From Parascedosporium putredinis (taxonomy: Eukaryota > Ascomycota > Sordariomycetes > Microascales > Microascaceae), in contig CASHTG010000016.1 of NCBI GenBank assembly GCA_949357655.1, positions 372,001 through 436,000 of the forward strand: DNA of 64,000 nt. The letters are read 5' to 3'. Positions 47,998 through 60,788 of this stretch are shown here, piece by piece. The translations under genes were made by a program, and so were the position numbers. Every line of letters starts with the position of its first letter. The stretch's first letter is position 1. The notes under the pieces are model-generated. The model ran no database searches. It was given only the letters and a program-made list of their open reading frames with translations, and was not told the DNA's origin.

Positions 47998-49372
47998 AAC
48001 ACACGAGTGCCCACTAGGTACAGGCACCTAGATCCGTGATGGCTGTCAAGCTCAGATCAACTCGGAGCAGGAAGGAGCAGGTGCCACAGAAGGAGCAAGA
48101 GCAAGGGTCTCGGTGCAGGGATAGGGTGTCGGCAGCCTGATCTGACTCTCTCGTTAATCCTCATGTGGGAAAAGAGAAAAAGGGAAAGGGAAAAAGGAAA
48201 GAAAGAAAAGGCACTTTCGAGCCGATCAAAGCACAAGTATTGATGAGCATGGGAGCTAGTCGCTGTCACGACTCTCCCCAGTGCTACGCGCCAGGGCTGG
48301 CTCGATTCAATCGGCCCCAGTCGGTTGAATCGTGGGGCCTCGCACATCCACAAGCGGCTTGTGGGAACAATGCATCCTGGGCTTGCTTCTTCCGAGTAAC
48401 GACGGTCTCGTTCCTGAGCCGATGACACCCATGCCTCGAACGATGCAGCGAGGCCCGCATCAGGCTCGGTAATAAGAGAGGTTGATGCTGATAATGATCC
48501 ATTGAGAATGATTGAGCCGTTTGACTACCCAGCCTAGTACAAGTAGTCTCGCAGCAAACCTACAGGCGTACAACCTGGCTTGTTGAATATCAATTGATAA
48601 ATGGCCCTCGATCCTACCATTCAGCGAGGCCGGGAGCCGCATCGAGAACGAAACGTGAGCACAAGATAGACTTGGCCCCCGACCATTCAAAAGGTACAAG
48701 TGTTGGGTGCAGATCCATTTGATCCTCCTAGTATTATGGCTTCTTCAACCAGAAATCCGCCGAGGCAACGTTGGAATGGTGTGGGATGGGGGATGGATGC
48801 AGAGCAATCTGGGCTCTCGGACTTCCTTGATACAAGGTCTGCATTGGCTCCCTTGCTGCAACAGCACTGCGGCGCGTTGGGGTGCAAGTTCTGTTTCCAA
48901 CCGATTGACGACCCGTCTTATCACACACAGCCCAGATCGTGCTTGGGTCGTGCTTTCCCTTGACGAGTTCCTCCCTCTTTTGAGTTTTCCTGGATTTCCA
49001 ATAATGTGCAGGGCTTCATCTCTGGATCTCTGGGTGCCGTACCGGACAGCGTCGTATTGTCCAAAATCTTGGTACTCATCCTCCTGCACCAAACTGACAT
49101 CCATCATCCGTTTCGGGAGTGGCGCACACGACAACTTCGAAAAGCGACACGCCGGACATAGACGTGCGGGTGACGAAAGCCAGTTTGCCACATGCGGTGT
49201 ACCAACTGCAGCTGGAAATTTCGCTATTACTAGGCGTTCATGATGCTACAAGTAGCTTGGCTGCACAAACTAATGCCTCCCCTATCCTCTAGCAGTGTGG
49301 CTTCCTGACGTGCTTCAATCGATTCGAGAGCGCTCATGCGAATGTCTCAACAGTCAATACCACGCCCTTTTC

Positions 49373-49452
49373 TTTTATTTTATTTTTTATTTATTTTTAT
49401 TATTATTTTTATTTTATTTTTTTATTTTTTATTTTTTATTTTTATTTTTTTA
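49373..49452. repeat. 80-bp A/T-only tract
   Basis: Every base from 49373 to 49452 is A or T, with runs of 2-7 T separated by single A on the plus strand. The minus strand therefore reads as A runs broken by T, like a degenerate poly(A) tail. Confidence 0.85.
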
Positions 49453-52400
49453 CAACTTGCATTCAGCGGTATTCTAGACAGCCGCTCCACAAAAACAAGT
49501 ACTGCAGCCGATCCGGTTCAGAAAGATGTTCAAGGAGGTTGTGCTGACCCAACGCGCGTTCGAAGATGGAGTATAACTGTGCTTGGGTGGGAAGCTCTGT
49601 TGGTCCAAGCTGGCCAGTCGAAACCACTTTGTTGGTCAAATGATGATACACGCTCGGCGCCCCATCAAAGTACGACATTCCCGAACCACACTGCTTTGCT
49701 CCATAATACCAGAAGGAGGGGCGCTCTTTTCGTGGGTTCGAAAGATCGTCTGAGCGTGCACCAACCTCATCGGGACCCTGCTTCCGTTTACCGCCCCTCA
49801 CTCACAGACGAACAGGAGCAAGAGGACGAGCTTACACCACAGCACACACTTTCCTTGGTGAAGCTTGAGGGGAACTTGCAGGTATCGACTAGTGCTACCC
49901 TTGGACTTCATTGTCGGTGCCCTACCCCGGGCCGGGGTTGACTTCCAAAAGTGTGATAGTTGGAAGGATTGAGATGCAACGGTGTGGTACAACCCCAGAA
50001 CAACACAACCTCACATCCCCGACAGCGGAAGGAAACAGAAGTAGCGTACCATTGAGGATGCTCCCGTGGGCCGTGGGCCCGTTACCACAGAACTGCAATT
50101 TCTATTCTTGCACGGTGCCTCTCTCCGTCGGCCAGTCTTCCAACTGCCGGGTGGTGCTGATGGCAGGATGGTGAAGAGGTAAGTCCACCAATTGCGGTTG
50201 GCAGCCTGCAAGTTGAAGAACAGAAGACAAGGGCACAAGGCAGGATTGTTCAAGAACCCTCGAATCACAAGCGGCAGCGTTCACCCTGGATCAGTTACCA
50301 AAGGGACGCCCGCCCCAATGGCCCCTACAATCAGAGGTATGGCGGAATTGCGACAACGTGAGTATGCAGATCATTTTACTCGCATCGACAACCACTTGGA
50401 ACGGGAAGCGGGCTCTGGGCAGCATGTATAACACGATAGATGCTGTTTTTAGATTCAATCTGCACCACCACGATGAGCTTGCCTCGGCCATCGTGCACGG
50501 CGCAAGGAGACGGAGGGACGGTGCAAATGGCAAAAAGATGGACGCTGACCTCGGTATTCAACTTCCTTTTTCTGCACTGGCCTGTCCTGATGATACCTAG
50601 GCACTACAAGGAATACAGTCTAGTAGAAGTACACGGAGAGGGCGTGAACCCCTGCATAGACAATCGGGGCTCACCTCACGCACTCCACACTCTCCACGCC
50701 CTCCACCTCGCCGGCCATCACTTTCCGAGCGTATCAGCGCGGGAGAAGCGGGCTATTGAGTGTTGTGTGTGTGTCAATGCCATTGGTGTCTCGAGTGCTA
50801 GCACGAGTCGTGCAGGCGAGCAAGCCGAGGGCTTGTCACCAGCGTGGCCTGGCCAAGGATATGGGACTGAAGGGGTTTTACCATCCCACTAAGCTAAGTT
50901 TAACCTCGCTTGGTTGAGGTAGGCTTTGTCTTTGGCTTCCCGCTAACCACGCTTAGCCGGCAAGATAAACTTGTCAAAATCCAAGACTCTTGGCTTAGAA
51001 AACATTCAAGGGGAGGCACTAGATCCAAAGAAGACCAAGCCTCAGAACACCCGCACCACCCCAGAGTTAATACAGACCAGCGAGGATGAGCTGTAAAATT
51101 TCTTGATTCGGAGCGAATTGCGAGATACTTGAAGTGATTTTCTGGGCGAGGAGGTCTATAGATGAGGCATGTTGCCAGCTGGTGATCGCCAACGGTAAAG
51201 AAGACGCAAGGAGCGAGCCCTTGCTTGCCTTTACCAATCTTCAAACGTTGCCATGCCAAGATCCGGGTCGCCAAATTTCAAGATCCTGCTTCAGCCTGGT
51301 GGAATTCGGTCAACACGAAGAGAGTTCAGACAAGGACTGACCCGATACATTGTCCATACTGTCGGTCTTTTCCTTGGCCATCTCAAATGCCACCGAACTA
51401 CCTGGGGGATAGAAGAACTGATCCTCCCGACCTTTTTGTTGGCAGGCCTCGGGGTTGCCAAGTCATCGGCGAATTTCCACTTAGCACATCACATACCTTG
51501 GTAGTGGATTACGAAGTACATGCTATATGCTCTTACTCTACCCCACTACTACCGTGGCATCCGGTATCCCGGATTGCTGGGGACAGGAGTCAACCCTTCC
51601 CTTGGGAAGACGAAAAAAAAAAAAGGAGAGAGACGAGAAACGAGCACCTTCCGACAGGTGAAAGACAAAAGGGGAAACAAAGATTAGGTCCCTCACTCGC
51701 TCACCAAAACGGAATCGGGAAAGTCACAATGCAGCGCACGAATCAATAATGGCAGCGTGGATGCAACCAGGCTCAAGGGCTGAGGCCCGGGTCAGTGCTA
51801 ATACCTATCGTGCAAACAGTCAGCTCATCTTATTCCCCAATAGTTCAAATGGCGCAAGCCGAATTACCACGTTGTTAGCATGCACCACCATGGCAATTTT
51901 AATATCAAGTCGGTGAACAATGCAGGTCGTATCAAAGGATATCTGTTTATTTTCCTCCCGCTGTCGTCTGAAGCAAAGGAGGACGAGGAGACGAGGCACC
52001 ATTCCGTGCCTGCTTACAGCGGGCGACCTGGCCCCTTTCCTCGCCCGAGAGAAACCCGAACTGAGGAAAAATGAGCCGCATTTTAATACGACTAGTCGCG
52101 AAGTGGGACTTGTGAACCCCGGACAGCTGGCCGGCTTCTCAACCCACCTATTGATACTCGGGCCAACCACTATCCTAGGACCATTCTAGTGCTGATCATT
52201 ATTATTGACAAGGTGTCGATTGCCGGCCAGGTACGTCACCTCGGCGAGAATCCGACACGGGTATTTTCACTACCATGCTTAAGTGCGATTGCCTTTATTC
52301 CGATCCGCAAGCTGATGGGCTGGCGAGCGTTGAAACCCTCTGTCACCTTCTTCCCCCGTTAGCGATTCGAGGCTTGCCGCCGTTCCATTCAAGGGGTTGT

Positions 52401-54600
52401 ACAAAGTCTCCAGTCTCTGGCGCAGATCGTCCAAGTTAGTGGGTTTGAGGAAGAATGACTAGACCTGTTGTACCTCTGGGACCCAATTTTGAAATCCAGC
52501 AGATATTTTGAACAAGCTCTTTCGAGCCGATGGGTGAGTTAGGCCACCGGCGTTGCCGGCAATATTCGAGCCCTAGACACCATCTCCCGCGACTTAAGAA
52601 TTCTTGGGGGCTTTTGTTATCGCCACTAAACTTACCTTATACCGCAAGGTATGGGGAAAGCGCCTCCCTTCTAGGTGCTCTGTTTGGTTTTGTGACTGCG
52701 ATCCGCTTGTGCGATAGGCACCGCCAATGGGAACCATTGGGCGGGACGCTTGCCGTTGATCTTGCTTGTCCACAACCCTTTCGAAGGTGGTTGAACTCTG
52801 GGGTCGATATGGTTGGGGCTCGATGGTGATATCTGTCTGTCTTGAACGGCGAGAGGGTCAGCGATGACTGCGCTTCTCCGGCAATCAAGGTTTCGAAGAA
52901 AATATGTCCCAACGTACGCAGAGGCGGATCTCGCCGAGCGATGGAGCAACCAGCGAACTATCCGGCTATGCAACCTTTCGGAGCACCAAATGCTTAAAGT
53001 GCACTAGGACGGCACACCACCTGTCAACCCTACTTCAAAGCTACCTTCCTTTCTTAGGCACTATTGTGCTATTGCGACGATTTCTTTTTCTCTCTCAGAT
53101 TACTGGTTCCTTTTATTTCATTTTTCTGTTCGCAACTGCCCTGCCCACTTCCGAACAGGATGCTTTTTCTCCTCCCTACATTTTTCTTCAAGGTATGCCT
53201 CATTCCGAAATTTATATAGCGAACATTACAGAGGGAGAAGAGATTGTGGAACAGTCTCGGGCGTCTACAATGGTTTTCTAACAGACGAATAAGCTAAATC
53301 GAAGGGGAGAGATAAACGAGAAACCCCTAGCCCCGGCCTCAGATCACCCCTTTCCCCTTTCCCTCGGGCCTGCAAATCTCTACTAGCCGTATTACTTGTT
53401 GTGCTTGGAGGAACTGAATGAAGGGTTGATCTACGAAGTCAGTACGACACGCACGGATTGCAGGGATCGCGCGCAGAAGGCTGGCCAAGAGGCTGGCCAA
53501 GACACCACCCGTGCCCGTTGAGTACCAGGGTGCTGGAAACCCTCTTAGCTCACTTTTTAGATATCGAACTGATGGAGCCAGACTGTCTCGCGACGGACGA
53601 TACAGTCTCTGATGGCGATCCTTACCCCTTGAGGATATTCGAGCATACACTACACTGAGAGGGACTGTTGGCAGAGCACAACGTTTTTCCCCCATTCTTC
53701 TATTTCCGGCCTAGCGGTCGGTACATGACGCCACTGACTGACATGCTTGCTAAGACCCACAAGGACATATCGTGGGATTGATCCACTACACCCACATGAG
53801 AGCCCTGGCGCCTCCCATGAGGCGAGGACAACCTCTTGGACCAGGATTCTCGCATCAAGACCAGCGCTTTCCCAGCCTCTTGGATATGGCCGCTGTGCTG
53901 GGGTACAAGATGAGGACGGAAGTGATCCCTCAATTTGGATAACCTTCCGAGCCGTGACAAGGTGATCCGAAGCGCGAATGTCAGAAATCGTAATATTACT
54001 TGCTAAATAATACAGGTAACACACTAGAAAAAGCTAGGTTGAGCAGCGGGAGAGGTAGTAAGTGTGGCCGTGAGCTTTTCTTGGGCTCTTTTTGGCCGTC
54101 GATCAAACACTTTCTCCCACTTTGCGGCTCGACTCCCTGGCAAGCGAGGGCGAAACAACTGCCCGTGTGGAAAGCTCGGTAGGCGATCGTCTGCTCCATT
54201 GTTTTCGAAATCACCAGCGAGCGTAGCGAGGTCGACGTGTGTATCTCGCGCATATTGCTCGGCAGAGGTCGATATGGCAGATGAGAGGTGGCGGGCTCCC
54301 CAAGTCCTGTTTAGATCACATCTGAGAAGCGAGCTTAACAGTGGCTGCTATTCAACCCCACCCTAAAATCCCGGGCTCTTTCAGCGATGTGAATGGATCA
54401 ATCTCACTGAATGGAGCGGTCTCGCCTATTTTCAGGGAAATGGGGCCTGAGGATGACGCACGCCTGGATTAGCTCGCTTTTCTCCTAGTGGAATAATGTA
54501 TGTCCCCTTCCTTCTTCGACCTAGCCAGCACTGGCTACCTCGAGCCTTTACCACGCCCTCCCCCACCTTATGTTTCTCGTGGCGTCCAACTTCAACCATT
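49453..54600. other. Gene-poor region, part 4
   Basis: No gene recognised on either strand. Short frames (up to about 200 codons near 49336-49941) lack motifs. It contains a 12-bp duplication at 53478. I searched frames here for reverse transcriptase and transposase motifs and saw none. Confidence 0.5.
53478..53501. repeat. Two tandem copies of AGGCTGGCCAAG
   Basis: Exact 12-bp duplication in noncoding DNA. Confidence 0.85.
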
Positions 54601-56327
54601 CTGAGCTTGTTTATCTTTTTTTTTTTTTTTCCTTCCTCCTCCCATGTACTTTAATTCTCGGCAGAAAAGGTAGCGACCGGGGGAAGGGGGTTTTTTTCTT
54701 TCTTTTTCAGGAGGAGGGGGAAATGTCCCCCAAAAGAGAAAAAGGATGGGAAAGACTCGGAGAAAAAAAGAGAGAGAGATGAAAAGAGAGAAACAAAGTA
54801 ACCTTCTTCTCCATCCCCGCCTCTATCGACTCTATACCAAGGCCCTCATGGCAAGCTCCAGGCTTGCCTCCTGGCTTGACTCCTCGCAAGTGGGGAAGGG
54901 AAGAGAACCTGGGTGAGTTTCATTGTTGGATGTGCTCTTCCTGTTCTTACAGGTTTGTTCACTAACACGGCAGGTGATAAGGGACAGGGTGAAGATCAAG
55001 GGGAAGGGAATATTATGGCCTTGGTCGAGGTGCGAGAGGTGAGAGGTTGCAACGTGAAGAAATAGTCTCCGAAAGGACGTTAGGCCCAGGGATTCCTTGG
55101 GCATGGTCTCGTTCCTGCAAGCATAAGGACGGAACACGGAATCCAGGTTCGCATTAGCCCATGTGGTTCTCTGCCGTCCAGTGCCCAGTGCCGTCCAGCT
55201 CGCGGAGAAAAAAAGAAAAAGAAACAGGGGACCAAGGTTTTTTTTTTGTCAAGGACTCTCACATTGTTTGTCGTCAAGCAAGAACAAGCAAGGTTGAAGC
55301 ATCCATGGATGGATGTATTCTTAGCCACCCCCTCTGGGAATCCTGGTCACAGGAGCCGTTGCATCTTGCGAGCAGTTTGCATCTCGATGTGTGGTAGCAT
55401 GAGGAGCGGCAGGGAAGCGAGATAAAAATGGACAGGCCAGTTCGTGCAGGGCAGGGCAGGCGTGTGAAGAGCAAAGAGTGTCACGAAGAGGGAAGATGAG
55501 GACGGGGGCAATGGGGGTGTTTTAGCTAGTCCTATTACCGCTGGTGCTTGCTCGTTCTGCCCCCTTGAGCACAAAGTGGGAGAGAAGGGTCCGGCCTGGC
55601 AATGAACTTGGCCCTCTATCGCCCATCCACGCCCTTCCCCCTTCCTCCCCGGCCCCTCTACTCCATCAGAGTGTGTCTGGCTCACCGATTTTGGCGGTTT
55701 TCTAGAGGGGACGGCAACGGAGGAAGAGAGGAGGAGAGGAGATGAGCACCGACGAAGAGGCACAGCAGACGGCAGGAGGGGATAACGGCACGCGCCCGCC
55801 TTCACTCCATCATGACCATGCAGAGACAACATGGGGCAGGCATTGCTACCCAATAGAGACAGACGCATCGACAACAAGGATGGTTGAAGGGGATGGACGG
55901 AGCATTAAGATGTACTTGTATTACTCCTCGAGGACACCCGCGCCCCAAAAGGGCCCTGAGCAGCCACACTCGACAAGGAGGAGAAGTGAGTTTCTTGCCA
56001 AGGCTTACTTGTAGGACCTATTACGGACAGGGTCAAGTTCAAGAGAGAGAGAGAGATATGGAGAGGGGAGCGCAGTTGTGCCAACCCCCTTCTTCCCTTT
56101 CCTCCTTGGCCTGTCAGGGGCTTTGGAATTTGAATTTTGGCCGAACGAAGCGCCAGACAGTTCCAAGGCGCAACAAAACTTGTATCACTGCGCTGTTGCA
56201 AGGGCCTGCCTGACTGACTTACCGGGGTTCCATGTAAATCAGCATCGATTTTCCAGGCTCGTCGAGGGTGATGAACGACGAGGATCGCTCTTACCAGTCG
56301 TTACGGCCGTTCCCATCTCAACACGAT

Positions 56328-56349
56328 AAAAAAAAAAAAAAAAAAAAAA
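56328..56349. repeat. (A)22 run
   Basis: Twenty-two consecutive A on the plus strand. Confidence 0.9.
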
Positions 56350-57590
56350 CTTTTACGTTGATATAGGCCTTCGTGAGGGTCTAGATCCGGGGTCTTTTCC
56401 TTTCCTTCCCCCTTTTCCTTTTTCTTCTTCTAATCTTTGTCAAGGGAGGTGTCTTCCGGCATTCATCTTGTCCTTCGTATCCCTTGGGCCAGGGTACGAT
56501 GTCTGAGAGATGGGAGGAGAGAAAGGATGAGAGTTTAGAGATCTGGACACATCATTGATCACTGTTCGGCCCTCCGCTACGGTTGCTCCGTGGCACTCAC
56601 TGCGCTACGTTCCCCTCCTTGCCCTTGTCGGCTCTCCGACTCGACTCGTTTGCCTGCCTCAACCCCCGGTTCTCCATTGACCTCTTGTTCCTCATCCTTT
56701 CCCGCTTTTGGCATCTTGAGCAAGGTTCAAGGATTGAGCTTTTCTCATCTCACCTTTGTGTGCGCTCTCGGCCGCCGGCCCTCCCCATGTTCATGCGCTC
56801 GAGGGTCTTGATCCGCAAGACGATGTGAGCTCGGCGCACATGAGAGGTCCAAGGGAACCAAATCCAGCAACTTGGCGCCACATGAGTGATGTGAAAGTCC
56901 CCATACTGGCGCTGCTCTCTCTGAAAACACCCCTACAAGTATTTCTGTCTCCGTTGTCATATCAAATCAACATGGGAAGCACTGTTCCCTTCAATTCCTT
57001 GTTCTTGGCCCTCCTTTGAGATATTGTGGCCCCTGTCTCACAGACAAGACTGTCCTGCCCTACTGCTACCGTTGGCTGTGGAGGCGGGGAGTGCTGTCGG
57101 GAACATGGATGCGCATTTTTGCATTATGGATTTGGGCCAATGGCTCGGACGATTTGGAACAAGGAAAAAAAAAAAAAAAAGAAAAAAGCTCCCTCCACTC
57201 TTCCGGGCAGGCAGGCTTGACAGCGAGTGTGTTTTGGTGGATGAACCCCATGACAGCCGAATTCTGAGACCTGATACCGTTTCCCCCTCCTCTTCCCCTC
57301 GTCTGCCCCTGCTGGCTTGCCCGTCGATCCCACTTTGGACGGCCCGTCTGGGTGATGGCGGGGTGAGGGTATTGAAGAGTTGCTCCTCCCAGCCAGCGCC
57401 CCCTTTGCTGTGGGATGAGCATCGCTTGTTAGCCTTCACTGGGAGGGTTCCAGGGAGTGTTTTCCTTCACTTTTTTTTTTTGGCCCGGCCGGACCCTGCG
57501 ACGTTTCCGAGATGCATCCAGATCCAGGAGGAAGCGGGGAAACCAAACCTTGACCTTGTTCACTGGCGCCCCAAAGCTCCGCATGAAAAA

Positions 57591-57634
57591 GAGAGAGAGA
57601 GTGTGTGTGTGTGTATGTGTGGTGAGAGAGAGAC
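57591..57634. repeat. Compound (GA)n(GT)n microsatellite
   Basis: GA units followed by GT units with one A interruption, then GAGAGA again. Confidence 0.9.
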
Positions 57635-58341
57635 AGAAAGAGAGATAACGCATCGGGTGTCTACCGAGACTCCGAGTCTGCACGGCACGGCCTTCTCCTG
57701 GATGCAATGGAAATCAACAAAGAGAAACACCCCAGAGAAGAGCGTGTGCGTGCGCACATCATGATGGCGCATGATATGCTCGACCCTTTTCTCCTCCGCG
57801 ATGGCCCCGCTCCACCCCTCGGATCCCGCCGAGTGCAGTGCCGCGCCTCGGGATCCGGACACGCGCACGCCGCACTCGGGGCGATCCAGAACCAAGCGCA
57901 AATGTGGTGTCTTTGGGGCTTGCTTTTCTATTTCTTTTCATTACCATTACCCTTTTTTGTTCTTTTTGGGGGCATGACCCCTTGCCGTGGCGATGGCTTT
58001 TTGACCGCTGCCCCTCGATCGTGCGTCAGACAAAGTCGGCGGGGATGGGGGAAAAAGGAAAGAGTGACGAGAGGAGATATGGGGGAGTTGGGGAGGTGGG
58101 AGAGGAGGGCCAAGCCTTGCTTCTTGAAAATACTCTCACCCTGGCGTGTGAAGTGGGTGTTTCTCCTTTGTAGGCTCCGTTGTTTCTTTTTCCCGGGTCT
58201 TGTTGCTTTTTCCCCCGGGTCCCTCGCAGCAGGACCGAGCCGAGTCACCATCCACAAACGAAGTCGCCGAGATGGGATGTTGATCCCTTTTGACATCTAG
58301 ATCTTACATGGCGGAAGAAGCAAAACTAGAGGGCCAAGGAA

Positions 58342-58366
58342 ACACACACACACACACACACACACA
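58342..58366. repeat. (AC)12 microsatellite
   Basis: Uninterrupted AC repeat. Confidence 0.9.
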
Positions 58367-58601
58367 ACAAAAAGAAGAAGGAGGTGGAGGAGGAGGGTGA
58401 TGCAGGCCTCTCTGTCTGTGTCTTTGCGCGAGGATAATTAGAGCGCCGGGGCGGGCGGAGGTCTAGGGTCTGGTCATCCCGCGTTCTCCAAAATGGGCTT
58501 CCCGCGAGATGGACGGATGAAGGGTGAAGGGGGCGCGCGTCATTCGTGCGGCCTGAGCCGAGGACTGCCAAAAACCCGCCGTCAACACGCGATGCCTTCC
58601 T

Positions 58602-58631
58602 TTCTTCTTCTTCTTCTTCTTCTTCTTCTTC
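58602..58631. repeat. (TTC)10 microsatellite
   Basis: Ten TTC units; they produce a poly-Ser or poly-Glu frame depending on strand. Confidence 0.9.
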
Positions 58632-60064
58632 CTCTTCATTCCTTTTTCCCCCTCTCGCCCTGTCTCTTTGTCTCGGAGACTCACATCTCTCGGCTGAACG
58701 GGTGGCCACGTTTCCACTAGGGCGGCCAAACACGCGCCGATGCCGATGTCGATGGCCCCCGCCTCACCCCCTCCCCTAGGGCTTGGCCTTGCCTTCCGAT
58801 TCTTGATTTTCCAGGCTGCTTTTGCTTTTGCGCGCACCAGCTTTGTTCATGTGGCAGCCCAGTTTGGTCAAATTGCTTGTGGCATGGCCGCGCCACTTCC
58901 GGAGAGGCGCCCTGCTCCTCCAAGCCCTGTCACTGTGTTCCCGTCATGAGCTGGCATCTTGTTCCAAATTCTATAATTCCATTTCTGTCTTTTTTTTTTG
59001 TATCCTTTTCCGTACGTATCTTGCCTCTTCTTTTCTTTTTTTTTCTTTCCCTTTCTCGGCATGATACCGCGGGATACCGTCATCCGGGCCTTTTTTCCCC
59101 TTTTCTTTTGTATTTCCCGCCTACCTGCAGATATGGAACGACCTCGATGAAGTTGGAGGGATCGGCTAGGACCGGCGTGGGCGGGGTGGAGGATTGCCCG
59201 TTTACATGATGAACGAAACAAGAACAAAGCCCACGGCCAGATTGATCTCATACAAGGGTCTTTTTTGTTTTGATATTTTTGGGTTCTTCTTCTTCTTCCT
59301 GCACTCCCCAGGAATCCAACGACTTCATCTCCTCAGTCTGAATAGTGGGGAATAGAGAAAAATGCGCAAATAGAGGTTGAGACGATGCCCCCAGCTGGTG
59401 TAGCCTCGCAGCACGCCACCCATCATCTCGTGTAAGAGAAGATGAAGGGTGTGGGTGAGAGTTGAGACAGCAAACGCCTCGCCCGGAAGACGAGACGGGC
59501 CGTGATTGTGTGGAAAGCGACCAGGCCGCGACAAGACTTGAGAAAAGAAAAAGAAGAATTTGATTATTAGCTCACAACTAACTCCCCGTGATGGGCGGGC
59601 GCCCGACCATGTCCGACCTGGGAAAAAGAGAGAAAAAAAGAAATGGGTGCGAGCCTCTCGGCGTCTCAACCGTACGGCACCCCCTTTTTTCCTTGGCCCC
59701 TTAGCCCCCCTCTCGGATCCAACCGAGTCCCGGCCCTAAACCTCTCGGTGTCTACGGGGGTGCGTGAACGAGACAGTCAAAGAATAAATCAACAAAAAAG
59801 AAACTCCATTGTTACATTGCTTCAATATCCATTCCTCATATTCACTCCCATTTTTCCCAATTCAATTTTTGTAGAAAAAAAGGAAAAAGAAAAAGAAAAC
59901 CCTCGTTCCACCGCTCCCGTAAAATCGGCACCAGCGAGTATCAGGTCGTTCTTGTGCTCGGATCGTTGACAGCTACCTTCTTCCTACACCCTGTGCGGAG
60001 ATCATCAACCCCCCAACGATCCACGATCCACGATCCACGACGATCTGAGGGGAAGGGGAAAAGG

Positions 60065-60100
60065 AAACACACACACGCACAAAAAAAAAAAACACACACA
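60065..60100. repeat. CA / poly(A) / CA compound tract
   Basis: ACACAC, then about 12 A, then ACACACACA. Confidence 0.85.
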
Positions 60101-60441
60101 AGGACCCAGGCGGAGGCCGACGCAAATCACCCTCTGCACGATCCGTAACGTGCTCTTCAAACAAAACGGATTTGCCAGAGGGTAAGCTTCTTTTTTCGAG
60201 GCTTTGGGGGATTTACTCCCCTCAAAGGTAGTATTTGTTCGGATCTTTGTTTCTCCTGTAGCGTCGTACTGTTGGAGCTTCTTTTCTTGGTTGGGCTAGA
60301 CGGTCAACGTGGACGGGGAGGGGAGAAGGGGTCGGTGAAGTCTGGAGGTGTTGGGTCTTGCTCCAACAGACCCTTGGCGATATCGGCCGTCCTCGCCTTT
60401 GCCATATGTGCTGGAGACCTGGATGCGCGCGTGTTGCCGAA

Positions 60442-60487
60442 AGACGTAGCAGACGTAGCAGACGTATCAGACGTAGCAGACGTAGTA
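60442..60487. repeat. Five 9-bp tandem units AGACGTAGC
   Basis: Five near-exact units, one with a T substitution (GACGTATCA). In one plus frame it would read (DVA)n. No gene was recognised around it. Confidence 0.85.
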
Positions 60488-60788
60488 GGGTGGGAAAGGT
60501 GACGGCTTTCAAGAGGAGAGGGGATTTTGATAGCATCTCTGGGACTTTGAACTCTGCGCACTCTTACGAGGGAGCCTACACATTTGTGAGGAGAATCTAT
60601 AGTGAATAGCAAAGGCAAATGGATGTGGTCAACTATATAGTGTTATATGCGTCTACATGAACAAGAATTGTTGGATAAACATAATCATGGGCCAAGAAAG
60701 AAACATGGAAAGAGACAAGCACGAGAGACAGTCGTAACCTCTCGTTCTCCTTCACTCTCTCCACTGGACATATCTATCCACGCCCGCT

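Larger units (their letters stand above)
45213..49372. other. Gene-poor region, part 3
   Basis: No gene recognised. It holds a short tandem repeat at 45968, an imperfect palindrome at 47964 and several ATCAATTGATA-type words (45999, 47972, 48587). Frames such as 46380-46937 (+) and 46009-46425 (+) have no motifs; the latter ends in a TTTTCTTT-rich run. Confidence 0.5.
54601..60788. other. Gene-poor region, part 5, microsatellite-rich
   Basis: No conserved frame was found. The plus strand holds poly(A), (GA)n(GT)n, (AC)n and (TTC)n tracts. Long frames such as 57024-57764 (+) run through these tracts and have low-complexity translations. The right end is the 3' flank of the lipase gene. Confidence 0.5.

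Noticed and set aside
57024..57764. 246-codon plus-strand frame
   Set aside because: Length comes from a poly-A (Lys) tract and a (GT)n repeat. Not protein-like.
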